63,271 bases of DNA from UMGS1370 sp963557065 (GCA_963557065.1 CAUWCT010000046.1:1-63271); one strand, 5' to 3'. Positions 8,752-17,831 are shown, counted from the first letter of the stretch. Made by a program: numbers and translations. The notes: a model not told the origin generated them from the sequence alone.

Positions 8752-10160
8752 ATCATTCCCTTTATTCCAAGTTTGTTTTGGGATATCTGTTATTTGGACT
8801 TCTGGGTTTTGTCACCATTGCCACCCTGTCCTCCCAGATGGTCCACCGCTACCTGATTGAGCGGCGGGCAGATAGTATGTATGACCACGCGTCTGTTATC
8901 GCCGATCAGCTAAGTTCTATGTACCTTGATGTGTCCCAGGATTTGGAGACGACTTCCGCCCAGGTAAATTCCCTTTCCCATTTTATTCAGTCTGATATAT
9001 GGGTTGTGGAACAAAACGGCACTATTGTTGTAGACAGCAGCAATGAAAATAAAGAAAATCTGGTGATTGAAAATTTTAATCCCACAGCTATTGGAAACCG
9101 TTCCTACGGTATCGGCAATTATTATGGCCTGTTTCCCTATGACGTTATCAGTGTTTCCGCGCCCATTACAGGCAATTATAATACCTACGGCTATATTCTG
9201 ATTCACAGTCCTGTATCCCAATTAATTCCTGAGCAGAACCGGCTGTTAAATATTGTATATATTACAGGATTAATTATTTTTGCCCTGTCCCTGATTATTC
9301 TTCTGGTATTTACAAAGATTGTATATTTTCCTCTTCGCCGCATCACTGTAGGAGCCAATGAGTATGCGTCCGGCAACCTGACATATTCTATCAAAGTGGA
9401 TACGCAGGACGAGATGGGGTATCTGGCTGCTACTTTAAACTATATGTCCAGTGAATTAAACAAACTGGAAGAATACCAAAAGACGTTTATTGCCAATGTA
9501 TCCCACGATTTCCGTTCTCCGCTGACTTCTATCAAGGGGTATCTGGAAGCGATTCTGGACGGGACCATACCGCCCCAGATGCAGGAAAAATATTTAACCC
9601 GCGTTATTTCAGAAACGGAACGGCTAAATAAGCTGACCCAGGGGATGCTGACTTTAAACTCTCTGGACAGCAAGGGCTACCTGTCCCGCACAAATTTCGA
9701 CATTAACCGAACGATTAAGGACACCGCCGCCTCCTTTGAAGGCACCTGCAATGCAAGGGAAATTTCGTTCGATCTGACCTTTTCGGATTCGATTCTCATG
9801 GTATATGCAGACCTTGGCAAGATTCAGCAGGTCCTCTATAACCTGATAGACAATGCCATCAAGTTCAGCCATAATGGCGGGATTATCTACATCCAGACTT
9901 CTATCCGGCGGGAAAAAGTGTTTGTCTCTGTAAAGGACTGCGGCATCGGCATTCCCAAAGAGAGCATTAAAAAAATCTGGGACCGGTTTTATAAATCCGA
10001 TACTTCCCGCGGAAAGGATAAAAAGGGTACCGGTCTGGGGCTTGCCATTGTAAAGGAAATTATTCAGTCTCATGGCGAAAATATCGACGTTATCAGCACA
10101 CCCGATGTAGGCACTGAATTTATATTCAGTCTGCCAAAAGCATCTCCGTCAAACCTGTAG
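8748..10160 (+). CDS. Sensor histidine kinase (HAMP, HisKA, HATPase)
   Basis: Membrane sensor kinase of 470 residues. Two membrane segments (about 8-30 and 167-190) flank an extracytoplasmic sensor domain of about 135 residues. A HAMP linker (about 191-245) follows. The phospho-acceptor is His253 in VSHDFRSPLTSIKGY. The ATP-binding domain shows the N box (NLIDNAIKFS), the G1 box (DCGIGIP), the F box and the G2 box (GTGLGLAIVK). It phosphorylates the regulator encoded immediately upstream, with which it overlaps by 4 bp. The signal is unknown. Confidence 0.95.
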   Translation: MNHSLYSKFVLGYLLFGLLGFVTIATLSSQMVHRYLIERRADSMYDHASVIADQLSSMYLDVSQDLETTSAQVNSLSHFIQSDIWVVEQNGTIVVDSSNENKENLVIENFNPTAIGNRSYGIGNYYGLFPYDVISVSAPITGNYNTYGYILIHSPVSQLIPEQNRLLNIVYITGLIIFALSLIILLVFTKIVYFPLRRITVGANEYASGNLTYSIKVDTQDEMGYLAATLNYMSSELNKLEEYQKTFIANVSHDFRSPLTSIKGYLEAILDGTIPPQMQEKYLTRVISETERLNKLTQGMLTLNSLDSKGYLSRTNFDINRTIKDTAASFEGTCNAREISFDLTFSDSILMVYADLGKIQQVLYNLIDNAIKFSHNGGIIYIQTSIRREKVFVSVKDCGIGIPKESIKKIWDRFYKSDTSRGKDKKGTGLGLAIVKEIIQSHGENIDVISTPDVGTEFIFSLPKASPSNL

Positions 10161-10199
10161 ATAATTTTGGATAACTTTAAAAAGAAAGAAGGATGATTT

Positions 10200-11186
10200 A
10201 TGAAATCTGCAAAAAAATTAAGTCTCATCGTGTCCACAGCCGCTCTTTTTACCGCGGCCGCAGCATCGGTTTCTTTTGCCGCCCGTCTGGAAGATGTTTC
10301 TCTCCAGTTTTCCATTGGAGAGCGCAATGACACTACCTATCCCAAGGTAGATGTGATTCCTATGGAAGAGACTTTGTATTCTGTAGAAAGCGCTGCTTTT
10401 ATCCAATATGTGGACCCCTATACGGATCGTCCCAACCGCTATCCTACAGTCGAAGTTGTACTAAAATCTTCTGATGGTTATACATTTAAATCCTCTTCCA
10501 ACAACTATTTCAACTTATTTGGAGGCGGGGCTGAATACGTATCCGCCCGCAAATCCGGTGACAGTAAAACTCTGACGTTGACAGTTGAATTTGAAAATAT
10601 GGGCTCCTCTTCCATTGCCAGTCCGTCTGCCGTAACGTTGGATGAAACAGGACTGGTCTCCTGGACTCCTGTAAGCGATGCCGGTTCCTATGAAGTAACG
10701 ATTATGCGCAATGGAAAGGCAAATAATCCAACGAAAACCACTGTTTCAGGAACCAGCTTGAATATCGGTTCTCTGATTACACGCACCGGAGACTACAGCG
10801 TCCGCGTTTCTGCCATCAGCCGCTTTGACACCAAAATCAAAAGCGATTATTCTTATTCTGAAACGATCTCTGTAGACGAGACTGACTTAGCTGATTTTTC
10901 CGCCAATTCTGCCGCATACGCAGACCGTAACGGGCAGTGGGTTGAATCTGACAGCAATTACTGGTATCAAAATCCGGACGGCACCTGGCCTGCGGCCGGA
11001 TGGCAGCAAATTGAGGGAGACTGGTACTTTTTTAACGCCCAGGGATACCGCGAGACCGGCTGGATTCTCTGGAATAACCAGCAGTATTTTTGCGGCAGCG
11101 ACGGGAAAATGCTTGCTGATACTATGACTCCGGATAACTATTATGTAGATGGCAATGGGGTCTGGAAAGAAGGATTGGAACAATGA
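10200..11186 (+). CDS. Secreted protein with Fn3-like domain and choline-binding-like repeats
   Basis: Predicted exported protein of 328 residues. The signal peptide ends near Ala28 (SVSFAA). A beta-rich region (about 30-140) is followed by a fibronectin-III-like stretch (about 150-225; SWTPVSDAGSYEVTIMRNG) and then aromatic cell-wall/choline-binding-type repeats (NYWYQNPDGTWPAAGWQQIE, DWYFFNAQGYRETGWI; about 240-325). Such repeats usually hold a protein at the cell surface. It begins 39 bp after the histidine kinase with an AAGAAGGA site, so it may belong to that operon. The next gene, a paralogue of the same architecture, overlaps it by 4 bp. The ligand is unknown. Confidence 0.8.
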   Translation: MKSAKKLSLIVSTAALFTAAAASVSFAARLEDVSLQFSIGERNDTTYPKVDVIPMEETLYSVESAAFIQYVDPYTDRPNRYPTVEVVLKSSDGYTFKSSSNNYFNLFGGGAEYVSARKSGDSKTLTLTVEFENMGSSSIASPSAVTLDETGLVSWTPVSDAGSYEVTIMRNGKANNPTKTTVSGTSLNIGSLITRTGDYSVRVSAISRFDTKIKSDYSYSETISVDETDLADFSANSAAYADRNGQWVESDSNYWYQNPDGTWPAAGWQQIEGDWYFFNAQGYRETGWILWNNQQYFCGSDGKMLADTMTPDNYYVDGNGVWKEGLEQ

Positions 11187-12235
11187 GAAATGGAAAAAAA
11201 TATTGTGCTGTGATCGCTTCTTCTCTTCTTCTGGCGCTTCTGGTCCCTACGACCTGCTTTGCCAGAGATAAGATTGAAGAAATTTCTTTGAACTTTTCTG
11301 CTGATTTAGATGCCGGTACAGAGTGGCCTTCTATGGAAATCAGCGGAGATGAAGAGGGATATTCCATTGATGACTTTTATTTTCAGACTGACAGTTCTGA
11401 CAAATACCCCCAGGGCGTGGTAACTCTCCTCGCAGATGATGAGCATTATTTTGGAACCATCAAATCTGCAGACTGCGAATTGGAAGGAGAAGGTGCCAGG
11501 TTTGTAAAGGCAGTCAAAAAAACCGGCAGCCAGTTACATTTAACGGTTTCCTTCCACGAAATGGGGGAAGATTCACTGGAAGACCCGGCAGGACTTTCCT
11601 GGAGCCAGGGCAATATCGCTTCCTGGACTCCTGTCCCAGGCGCAAAACATTATGAAGTGCGCCTGATGAGAGATGGGAAATCTGTTTCTGCCCAATCTGT
11701 TGAAACTGCTGAAAATTCTTATGATTTTTCGTCTATGATAAATCAGGCCGGCAATTATTCTTTCCGGGTACGGGCTGTCAGCCGCTATCATCCTTCTACT
11801 GTCAGCCAATGGATTGATTCTCCTATATGCCTCATAGATGAAACCGGAACTGCAAACTATGAAACTTTGCAGCCCACAGATGCCCAGTCCGGAGTAAACT
11901 CGCAGAGCGGGGAAACCTCACATGGAGATACAAATACTCCTGGACGCTGGGTTTGGGAGCAGGACTCCTGGTACTGGGAATATCCAGACGGCAGCTGCGC
12001 CATCTCCCAATGGATTTTTTATGACAATGGCTGGTATTATCTGAATGCAGATTCCCGCATGGCATCCGGCTGGAACTGGATCGCCGGTTCAGACGGAATC
12101 AGCCGCTGCTACTGTTTTAGCGAAGACCCTCTGGGTACTGTTGGAAAACTCTATACCAATACAGTGACTCCCGACGGCTCTTTGGTAAACAGCGACGGCG
12201 CATGGACAGTAAACGGCATTGTACAGACCCGATAG
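11183..12235 (+). CDS. Secreted paralogue with Fn3-like domain and choline-binding-like repeats
   Basis: A 350-residue exported protein with the same layout as its upstream neighbour: a signal peptide (about 1-28), a beta-rich region beginning IEEISLNFSADL (compare LEDVSLQFSIGE in the neighbour), an Fn3-like segment with SWTPVPGAKHYEVRLMRDG, and C-terminal Trp/Tyr-rich repeats (DSWYWEYPDGSCAISQW, GWYYLNADSRMASGW). The ATGA overlap (11183-11186) implies translational coupling. The pair looks like a tandem duplication that has diverged. It is the last gene of the plus-strand run. Confidence 0.8.
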   Translation: MRNGKKYCAVIASSLLLALLVPTTCFARDKIEEISLNFSADLDAGTEWPSMEISGDEEGYSIDDFYFQTDSSDKYPQGVVTLLADDEHYFGTIKSADCELEGEGARFVKAVKKTGSQLHLTVSFHEMGEDSLEDPAGLSWSQGNIASWTPVPGAKHYEVRLMRDGKSVSAQSVETAENSYDFSSMINQAGNYSFRVRAVSRYHPSTVSQWIDSPICLIDETGTANYETLQPTDAQSGVNSQSGETSHGDTNTPGRWVWEQDSWYWEYPDGSCAISQWIFYDNGWYYLNADSRMASGWNWIAGSDGISRCYCFSEDPLGTVGKLYTNTVTPDGSLVNSDGAWTVNGIVQTR

Positions 12236-12257
12236 CACCTGCGCCGCAAGGCGCACC

Positions 12258-12307
12258 AAAAACGGCAGAGCGCTGAACTGTTACGATTTTTCCTCAGTCG
12301 CTCTGCC
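12258..12307 (-). terminator. Terminator of glcK between convergent genes
   Basis: On the minus strand GGCAGAGCG pairs with CGCTCTGCC (12299-12307 with 12264-12272). The stem is extended by CTGA/TCAG with one bulged base and is followed by GTTTTTGG. The loop side carries the dispersed CTGAACTGTTAC repeat (12273-12284). Confidence 0.65.
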
Positions 12308-12328
12308 GCCAGTATACTAATCTATATA

Positions 12329-13270
12329 CTAATCTAATACCATTCTGGCTGCTCCATAAATTCCTGCATCATTTCCCAGACTTGCCAGTGTAATGATTCC
12401 TTTATTCTTGGAAATCACTGTATAGTTCTGATAATATTTATCAATCTTATCTACCAGAAACTGACCTGCTCTGGATACGCCGCCTCCGATAACAAATGCT
12501 TCCGGATCAACGGTTAAAGCTACCTGGCTTAAAACCAGCCCCAGATAGCGGGCTGCTGTCTCTGCTACTTCATCTGCCAGGGCATCCCCTGCCTTTGCTG
12601 CATCCAGCACGTCTTTTGCCGTTACGCTGTCTCCCTTCTCCCGAAGAACAGACGGAATATCGGAAGCTGCCATTTTCCGGCGCGCTTCTCTGGCAATTCC
12701 CGTTGCGCTGGCAACCTGCTCCAGACATCCTACGCCCCCGCAGTTGCAGGCCTCGGTTTCCTCATCCCGAACATGGATATGGCCGATCTCACCGCCAAGC
12801 CCATGTCTTCCGGGCACAATTTTTTCATCAATAATAACGCCGCCGCCGACTCCGGTTCCCAGCGTTACCATGACAATATCATGAAAGCCTTTGCCGCCGC
12901 CCTGCCACATTTCACCTAAGGCTGCTACATTGGCGTCATTGCCGCTCTTTACCGGGAGTCCCAAAAGTTCGCTCAGTTCCTTCTGGGCATTTTTTTCTCT
13001 CCACCCCAGATTTACACACTGCGTCACCATTCCATCGGATAATACGGGACCTGGGATTCCCATGCCTGCTCCGACTACATCCGCCTTGTCAATCTGTTTT
13101 TCCGCCAGTTTCTCCTTCACAGACTTTGCAATATCCGGAAGAATATTTTTGGCGCCATCCTCTACTCTCGTAGGGATCTCCCACTTGTCCATCAGTTGTC
13201 CGTTCACTTCAAACAACCCCAGCTTAACTGTAGTCCCACCTACATCAATTCCAACACATACTTTTCCCAT
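12329..13270 (-). CDS. glcK: ROK-family glucokinase
   Basis: Cytoplasmic sugar kinase of 313 residues that phosphorylates glucose to glucose-6-phosphate with ATP. The ATP phosphate-binding motif DVGGTTVKLGLF lies at 9-20. The catalytic Asp112 is in GNDANVAALGE. The ROK zinc motif has His164 (GHIHV) and CNCGGVGC (Cys175, Cys177, Cys182). GTGVGGGVI (138-146) is the second phosphate-binding loop. A ROK repressor is unlikely because no N-terminal helix-turn-helix is present. An AAAGGAG site precedes the ATG. It lies 101 bp downstream of the DUF5711-like gene. Confidence 0.92.
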   Translation of the reverse strand: MGKVCVGIDVGGTTVKLGLFEVNGQLMDKWEIPTRVEDGAKNILPDIAKSVKEKLAEKQIDKADVVGAGMGIPGPVLSDGMVTQCVNLGWREKNAQKELSELLGLPVKSGNDANVAALGEMWQGGGKGFHDIVMVTLGTGVGGGVIIDEKIVPGRHGLGGEIGHIHVRDEETEACNCGGVGCLEQVASATGIAREARRKMAASDIPSVLREKGDSVTAKDVLDAAKAGDALADEVAETAARYLGLVLSQVALTVDPEAFVIGGGVSRAGQFLVDKIDKYYQNYTVISKNKGIITLASLGNDAGIYGAARMVLD

Positions 13271-13371
13271 TTTTCTTTTGCTCCTTTACGTTTTATTCTG
13301 GCTGTTCAGAACAAAGCTGCTTTTATCCCGCAAACGCAGTTAAAAAGATGCCCGTCTGCACAGATTGCCTA

Positions 13372-14718
13372 TTACCGAAATGTTATGGCCTGCATTTTCT
13401 GGGGCCCTGTCAAAATAAACTGATTGGACAGTCCGCCGCTTGTAATATAGGAAATCTGAAAGTCGATTTCTCCGCCAAATTTTTCTACACCCTTCATATT
13501 GTAAATTTTACAGGAATTATCATTATAAAGGATGACATATTCTCCATCAATATTTCCGGATGTATAGGAATAATCAAGTCCGGTTTCAAATACTTTTGTG
13601 CCGTCCCCCCGGTATACCACCAGTTTTTCCGGCTCCGGCCCCGCGCTGTTGGCTGTCACCAGGCCTACGTATTTATCTGAATAAAACAGACTTTCTATCC
13701 GCTCTTCTTCTGTCTGAACCGTAAGAACTGGATTGGCCCTGTTTTCAGATGAGAAAAAGGCAAGTCCTGTATCCGCACAGACGAAAGACTCTGTCTCTGA
13801 TAAATACCCCACTCTCGGGACTACTTTGTCTGCAAATGCCTCTTCATTGGCGCTGACAATCCGATCCGGCAGATTGGCGCCCACTTCATCTGAATAATCA
13901 TAAATTACGACCCGGCTTCTCAAAGCGCCACCGTCTATGTAAGCATACGAACAAATCAACTGTGTGCCGTCCGGAGAAAAACTCAGATCCATTAAATATC
14001 CATTTTTTGACAAAGTGGATTTCATAGTAAGCTTTAAATCGCTTCCATCCCGTTTAAACATAGACACGTAACTGGATTTGGAATCTTCCTGCGCAGCTGC
14101 CACAATCCCTTTTTCTGATATGGAAATCCGCACAATGGGGAGCAACGTGGTGGCAACGCCCTGAGCACCTTCTTCATTAAAAATATAAATGCTGTTCCCC
14201 TGCTGATCCGCTATAGCCGCAAAAGATCCATTAACTGCCGCGATAGGCGCTTTCATTTCAAAGGTCTGAACCCATATGGTTTTTCCCTTATTATCTATGT
14301 AGGAAGCCCCATCCTTGGTATATTTTAATACATTCTTTCCAAAATTCACATAGTTTGCACTGCTTCTTTCAATTCCTTCTTCGCCGGCAGTCAGATCCGC
14401 CTCCCAGTTCACAGAATATTCCTGAAACCGGTAATAGGTTTTCCAGTAGTAACTCCCCCCAAATATCCCTGCCAAAAGCACTAAAAAAACTGCAGTGACA
14501 ATCATTCTTTTTTGCAGTCTTTTTTTGTGAAAGCTTTGTAATTCCTCTGCTGCTTCTATATTATTTTGACGGGTCTGATTCTGAAAATCAGATTTTCTTC
14601 CGGAATTTTTTGACTGTCCCGGATGATTTGGAGAAGGTACCGCATTATTATTCACAACTACCTGCCTGCGCAGCTGCTGCTTTTTTCGTTCCCTGCTCAT
14701 GGAGCTCATATCACTCAT
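13372..14718 (-). CDS. DUF5711-like membrane protein with beta-propeller-like ectodomain
   Basis: A 448-residue protein with a basic, Gln/Asn-rich cytoplasmic tail (1-70), one membrane segment (about 71-92) and a large outer domain. Repeated blocks in that domain resemble propeller blades (GKTIWVQTFEMKAPIAAV, YVSMFKRDG, LMDLSFSPDGTQLICSY, KLVVYRGDGTKVFETG). It matches what I know as DUF5711 in clostridia. No catalytic motif is seen. It lies downstream of the JAB-like/LysM membrane protein and may share its transcript. Function unknown; a scaffold or sensor at the envelope is possible. Confidence 0.75.
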   Translation of the reverse strand: MSDMSSMSRERKKQQLRRQVVVNNNAVPSPNHPGQSKNSGRKSDFQNQTRQNNIEAAEELQSFHKKRLQKRMIVTAVFLVLLAGIFGGSYYWKTYYRFQEYSVNWEADLTAGEEGIERSSANYVNFGKNVLKYTKDGASYIDNKGKTIWVQTFEMKAPIAAVNGSFAAIADQQGNSIYIFNEEGAQGVATTLLPIVRISISEKGIVAAAQEDSKSSYVSMFKRDGSDLKLTMKSTLSKNGYLMDLSFSPDGTQLICSYAYIDGGALRSRVVIYDYSDEVGANLPDRIVSANEEAFADKVVPRVGYLSETESFVCADTGLAFFSSENRANPVLTVQTEEERIESLFYSDKYVGLVTANSAGPEPEKLVVYRGDGTKVFETGLDYSYTSGNIDGEYVILYNDNSCKIYNMKGVEKFGGEIDFQISYITSGGLSNQFILTGPQKMQAITFR

Positions 14719-14821
14719 TTCCGTCTCTCCCCATTCTGTTGCATACTGTCAGTATACAACATTTCGGGAAAAAACGCATTAGTTTTTAGCCTGAAACCTT
14801 TCAGGCTCTCAAATTTCCCGC

Positions 14822-16219
14822 CTACGGCGCTGCCGTTTCTGCTGCATGTTCTTCCACTGCAGTTTCCGGTACTGCTGCTTTTGGCACAATCAGTTTTTGT
14901 CCGGCTGTTATTTTGTCCTGGTTTTCCAGCCCGTTCCAGGCACAGATGTCCTCTAAGGAATTGACGCTCTGATATAATTTAAAACAAATACTGTACAGAG
15001 TTTCTCCATCCTGGACTGCATAATACATCTGCCCGTCTCCAGGCGCTTCTAACGGTTTTACTGATGTCTCCACACTGCCTGCACCGGTTTCCTGCGGGTC
15101 TGGTTTGGAGGTCTCCTGTATGGCGTCTTGTGATATGCTGATTTCCTGCTCCACGTCTTCCTGTATGCTGATTTCCTGCTCCACGTCTTCCTGTATGCTG
15201 GCTTCCTGCTCCACTCCTTCCTGTATATCGGCTTCCTGCCCCATATCTTCCTGTACGCCGGCTTCCTGTATACTGACTTCCTGCATACCGCCTTCCTGTA
15301 CGGGCAGCGCCTCCTCAGCAGAATCTTCTGTTGGGAATACGTTTCCTGCCACCTGCTCTATCTCTATATTGAAATCCTCCTCTTTTTTCGGCACATCTTT
15401 TATTCCTTGATTCTTCGCACTTTCCCAGTTCTCGTACCCTTCCGGAAGGACAGAGGCAATTACCGTTTCCATCTCCCGCATTTTTTCATAGTTATTAAAC
15501 ATGGCGGTTCCGCCAGCCAGTACCAGCACTGCTAATGCACTGCACAAACCGCCCAGTACATTGACTGTATTTTTACGGCTTGCTGTCTGGTTTTTCTTTT
15601 CCTCCATTTTTTGCCTGAAATCCCGGATTACCGGATCATTTTCTCCTGTCTCAATCCGTTTGTTATCTTTTCTTGAAATCATGTAATCCTGCATCATCTG
15701 ATTTCGCTCATAGTAAATATAATGGCCTTCCAGTTTATAAAATCCGTCTCTGGACGTTATGTAGATGGCCTCGTCTCCTTCCAGCCCGCCATTTAAATAC
15801 ATGATTTGATTTTTTCCATTAAAATACTGGGTATGCTGTTTCCAATAATTTAATGGACTCAGGGTGCATCCGGGTACCCCGCATAAAAACCATCCCTGAA
15901 TCGTCCTTTTCGGGAACTTCTCCTCTATACTCTGATAAGCCCGCTTCCACGCCTCTTCTGTAAATTCAACATTTTCCCCTTCGCGGGTCACACCATCCAT
16001 TTCAAGCGCTCCGTCTACAAAAATAAATGGCACTCCCTCATGTTCTTCTGCGCTTCCCAAAAGCAGGCCAGCCCGCAGGTCTTGTCCTCCCGCGGGATAA
16101 AGCCGCTTTAAATACGTATTTACATAGTCCTCAATGTACAAACGAACCATCTGGTCTCTTTCCCCTATCTGCCGGATGTTTTTCGGCAGTTTCGGGAATG
16201 GATTATACAATTCTCCCAT
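14822..16219 (-). CDS. Transmembrane JAB-like/LysM protein with QExxx repeats
   Basis: A 465-residue protein of unusual layout. Residues about 25-170 resemble a JAB/MPN fold (RAGLLLGSAEEHEGVPFIFV, then GWFLCGVPGCTLSPLN), but the expected metal-binding HxHPG...SxxD set is absent. One membrane segment lies at about 219-240. Residues about 308-370 consist of roughly a dozen QExxx pentapeptides (QEDVE, QEISI and similar). A LysM domain (about 399-446; YYAVQDGETLYSICFKLY) would bind peptidoglycan outside the cell. The protein could therefore link a cytoplasmic JAB-like module to the wall through a flexible acidic spacer. It sits between yyaC and the DUF5711-like gene on the minus strand. Confidence 0.75.
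   Translation of the reverse strand: MGELYNPFPKLPKNIRQIGERDQMVRLYIEDYVNTYLKRLYPAGGQDLRAGLLLGSAEEHEGVPFIFVDGALEMDGVTREGENVEFTEEAWKRAYQSIEEKFPKRTIQGWFLCGVPGCTLSPLNYWKQHTQYFNGKNQIMYLNGGLEGDEAIYITSRDGFYKLEGHYIYYERNQMMQDYMISRKDNKRIETGENDPVIRDFRQKMEEKKNQTASRKNTVNVLGGLCSALAVLVLAGGTAMFNNYEKMREMETVIASVLPEGYENWESAKNQGIKDVPKKEEDFNIEIEQVAGNVFPTEDSAEEALPVQEGGMQEVSIQEAGVQEDMGQEADIQEGVEQEASIQEDVEQEISIQEDVEQEISISQDAIQETSKPDPQETGAGSVETSVKPLEAPGDGQMYYAVQDGETLYSICFKLYQSVNSLEDICAWNGLENQDKITAGQKLIVPKAAVPETAVEEHAAETAAP
15131..15310. repeat. In-gene tandem repeat, 15/30-bp period
   Basis: Direct repeats with a 30-bp unit (two 15-bp halves) inside the JAB-like/LysM gene. The segment CTGATTTCCTGCTCCACGTC recurs 30 bp apart with flanking near-identical copies. 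They encode the acidic QExxx pentapeptides, and the copy number is likely variable between strains. Confidence 0.8.
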
Positions 16220-16283
16220 TGCGTTTCCCCCTGCTCTTCTATTCTATCCCATTAAGGATAGCACAGAATGTCTGCGAAACTTG

Positions 16284-16880
16284 TCAAACTACGGCTGCTT
16301 TTGCACATAATTTATCGACAAGAAAAATGCTTTCGCTGATGCAGTCCGCCAAACGCATTACCACTGCCAGACGCACGCTCTGCAGCATAAGAGGATCATA
16401 ATTGCCGCATCCTCCTACAATTCCGGTTATAAAAATGTCCCCAACTGCCCCAAGTTCTTTGCTCACACCCAGCCCAGGCTTTAACGCCCCCCGTCCCAAG
16501 GTCACATAACCTACATGATCGGCTTTTCCTACTGAAGCGTCAATGGCCACCACTGCATGATCCGGGTAACTTTCCCTCAAAAACCGCATATACTCTTCCA
16601 GATTCATGGCATGAACCGGCTTTTCCAATGTACCAAATACCTGAAAATCTGCGCTCTGCTTTCCTTTTAATTTATACCCAATCAGAGGCCCCAGACTGTC
16701 TCCGGTCGATCGGTCTGTGCCAATACATAAAAATACCACTCCTTTTTTTCCTCTGTGCAATTCCTCTAAAATCATTTCATACAGCTGTGCTGCCAGAATC
16801 CCTGCATCAAACCCCCGATGGGTATCATAATAATATATTTCCTGCTGCCCCCGAACAGCCATACGTTCCCAAAATTTCAT
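16284..16880 (-). CDS. yyaC: Spore protease YyaC family protein
   Basis: A 198-residue protein of the YyaC family, related to the GPR germination protease fold. The family motif GVVFLCIGTDRSTGDSLGP lies at about 47-65, followed by VHAMNLEEY and an AIDASVG segment (about 113-119), then GVGxIFITGIVGG-type residues. It is expected in endospore formers and supports a sporulating host. Family membership is clear; its biochemical role is poorly known. Downstream is the JAB-like/LysM gene, 64 bp away; upstream is a structured repeat element. Confidence 0.88.
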   Translation of the reverse strand: MKFWERMAVRGQQEIYYYDTHRGFDAGILAAQLYEMILEELHRGKKGVVFLCIGTDRSTGDSLGPLIGYKLKGKQSADFQVFGTLEKPVHAMNLEEYMRFLRESYPDHAVVAIDASVGKADHVGYVTLGRGALKPGLGVSKELGAVGDIFITGIVGGCGNYDPLMLQSVRLAVVMRLADCISESIFLVDKLCAKAAVV

Positions 16881-16909
16881 TTCTTACCGCCTTGTTCACC
16901 CATTTATTT

Positions 16910-17060
16910 GTAACAGTTGGGCCATGCGGAGATTCGGACAGGAAAACGTGTTGAAAACTTGTTTTCACAGGAGTTTTCCTGTCTGAATCTTCATAGGGCG
17001 AATGCCAGACGCTTCTTGTGCGCTTACAGCGTGCAAGAAGATGCATGGCCGAACTGTTAC
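16910..17060. repeat. 151-bp multi-hairpin element with GTAACAGTT termini
   Basis: The ends are inverted copies: GTAACAGTTGGGCCATGC (16910-16927) and GCATGGCCGAACTGTTAC (17043-17060), 17 of 18 paired. Inside are an 18-bp hairpin (16930-16947 with 16973-16990, one G-U) and a 13-bp hairpin with a 3-nt loop (17012-17024 with 17028-17040, two G-U). No open frame is contained. It resembles a miniature mobile element or a structured RNA. It fills the gap between the lipoprotein gene and yyaC. Confidence 0.75.
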
Positions 17061-17152
17061 TTTATTTTCATTACTAACTATTTCTCATTATAGGCAGGGG
17101 TAAGAAGTTTTATGCACAAAGGCAGACAGAAATTGCAGGATTTTTGCCAGGG

Positions 17153-17773
17153 CTACTCGCTTCCAAGGAGTGCTCCCAATAATTGCGCGATCTGTTCCTC
17201 ACTTAATGTTTCATCTTCTTTTCGGGAAGAACTGCGCTTTTCTTCTTCCTGTCCGGCAATCAATATTCGGTCCGCAGTTTCTTCTGTAATAGTATTCCCC
17301 CAGAAAGTCATTTTCCATTTGCCGTCTTCTTTTATCATATTGGCCTGCATTGTATCTCCTGAAGCCGTTTCTAAAATATAGACCGTAGCTTCATCGCCTC
17401 TTATATAAGTCTCCATCGCCTGGAAATCTGCTGAAGGATAGTCTTCATCTGAATACTCATACGCGAACTCCTGAAGCATCGGCATCATGGAAACCACATC
17501 TTCTGCGCTGATTTCAAACTCAATTCCGGTTATCGCTCCAATCAGCCCCATTGTGGTCTCAATTCCCAATGTTATATCACTCTTTGTTTCCTCATCCAGA
17601 CACTCCATCATTGCCACTGCATCCATGTGATTATAAGCCCTTTCAAATTCTTCTACTGTATCTTCCGGAAGGGGTTCCCATGTAGTGGGCAGTGTTGTAC
17701 ATCCTCCGACCATAACCGCTGCCAGGCAAACGGCCGCAAAGCTTTTTCCTCTTTTTATCATTTTCTTACTCAT
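17153..17773 (-). CDS. Putative lipoprotein
   Basis: A 206-residue exported lipoprotein with a basic N-terminus, a hydrophobic stretch and lipobox VMVGGC, so the mature protein begins at the Cys. The middle (EEFERAYNHMDAVAMMECLD) and a beta-rich C-terminal half resemble DUF4878/NTF2-like lipoproteins, but I do not assign a family. The start at 17773 is chosen over an ATG six codons upstream, because AGGAGG lies 5 nt before it. The gene follows a terminator, so it is probably transcribed separately from the signalling cassette. Function unknown. Confidence 0.7.
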   Translation of the reverse strand: MSKKMIKRGKSFAAVCLAAVMVGGCTTLPTTWEPLPEDTVEEFERAYNHMDAVAMMECLDEETKSDITLGIETTMGLIGAITGIEFEISAEDVVSMMPMLQEFAYEYSDEDYPSADFQAMETYIRGDEATVYILETASGDTMQANMIKEDGKWKMTFWGNTITEETADRILIAGQEEEKRSSSRKEDETLSEEQIAQLLGALLGSE

Positions 17774-17831
17774 GTTATCCTCCTGTTTCAATCAGCAAAT
17801 GGTCTCTATTTGTATCTTGTGCTGCGATTGC

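Noticed and set aside
9654..10073. Minus-strand frame of 139 codons
   Set aside because: It lies wholly within the histidine kinase gene, whose N, G1 and G2 motifs are clear on the plus strand.
14788..14807. AGCCTGAAA/TTTCAGGCT hairpin as a terminator of the DUF5711-like or JAB-like gene
   Set aside because: No T-run follows the stem on the minus strand, where both flanking genes are read.
15105..15410. Plus-strand Cys/Ser-rich repetitive frame
   Set aside because: It is the antisense reading of the QExxx repeats in the JAB-like/LysM gene.
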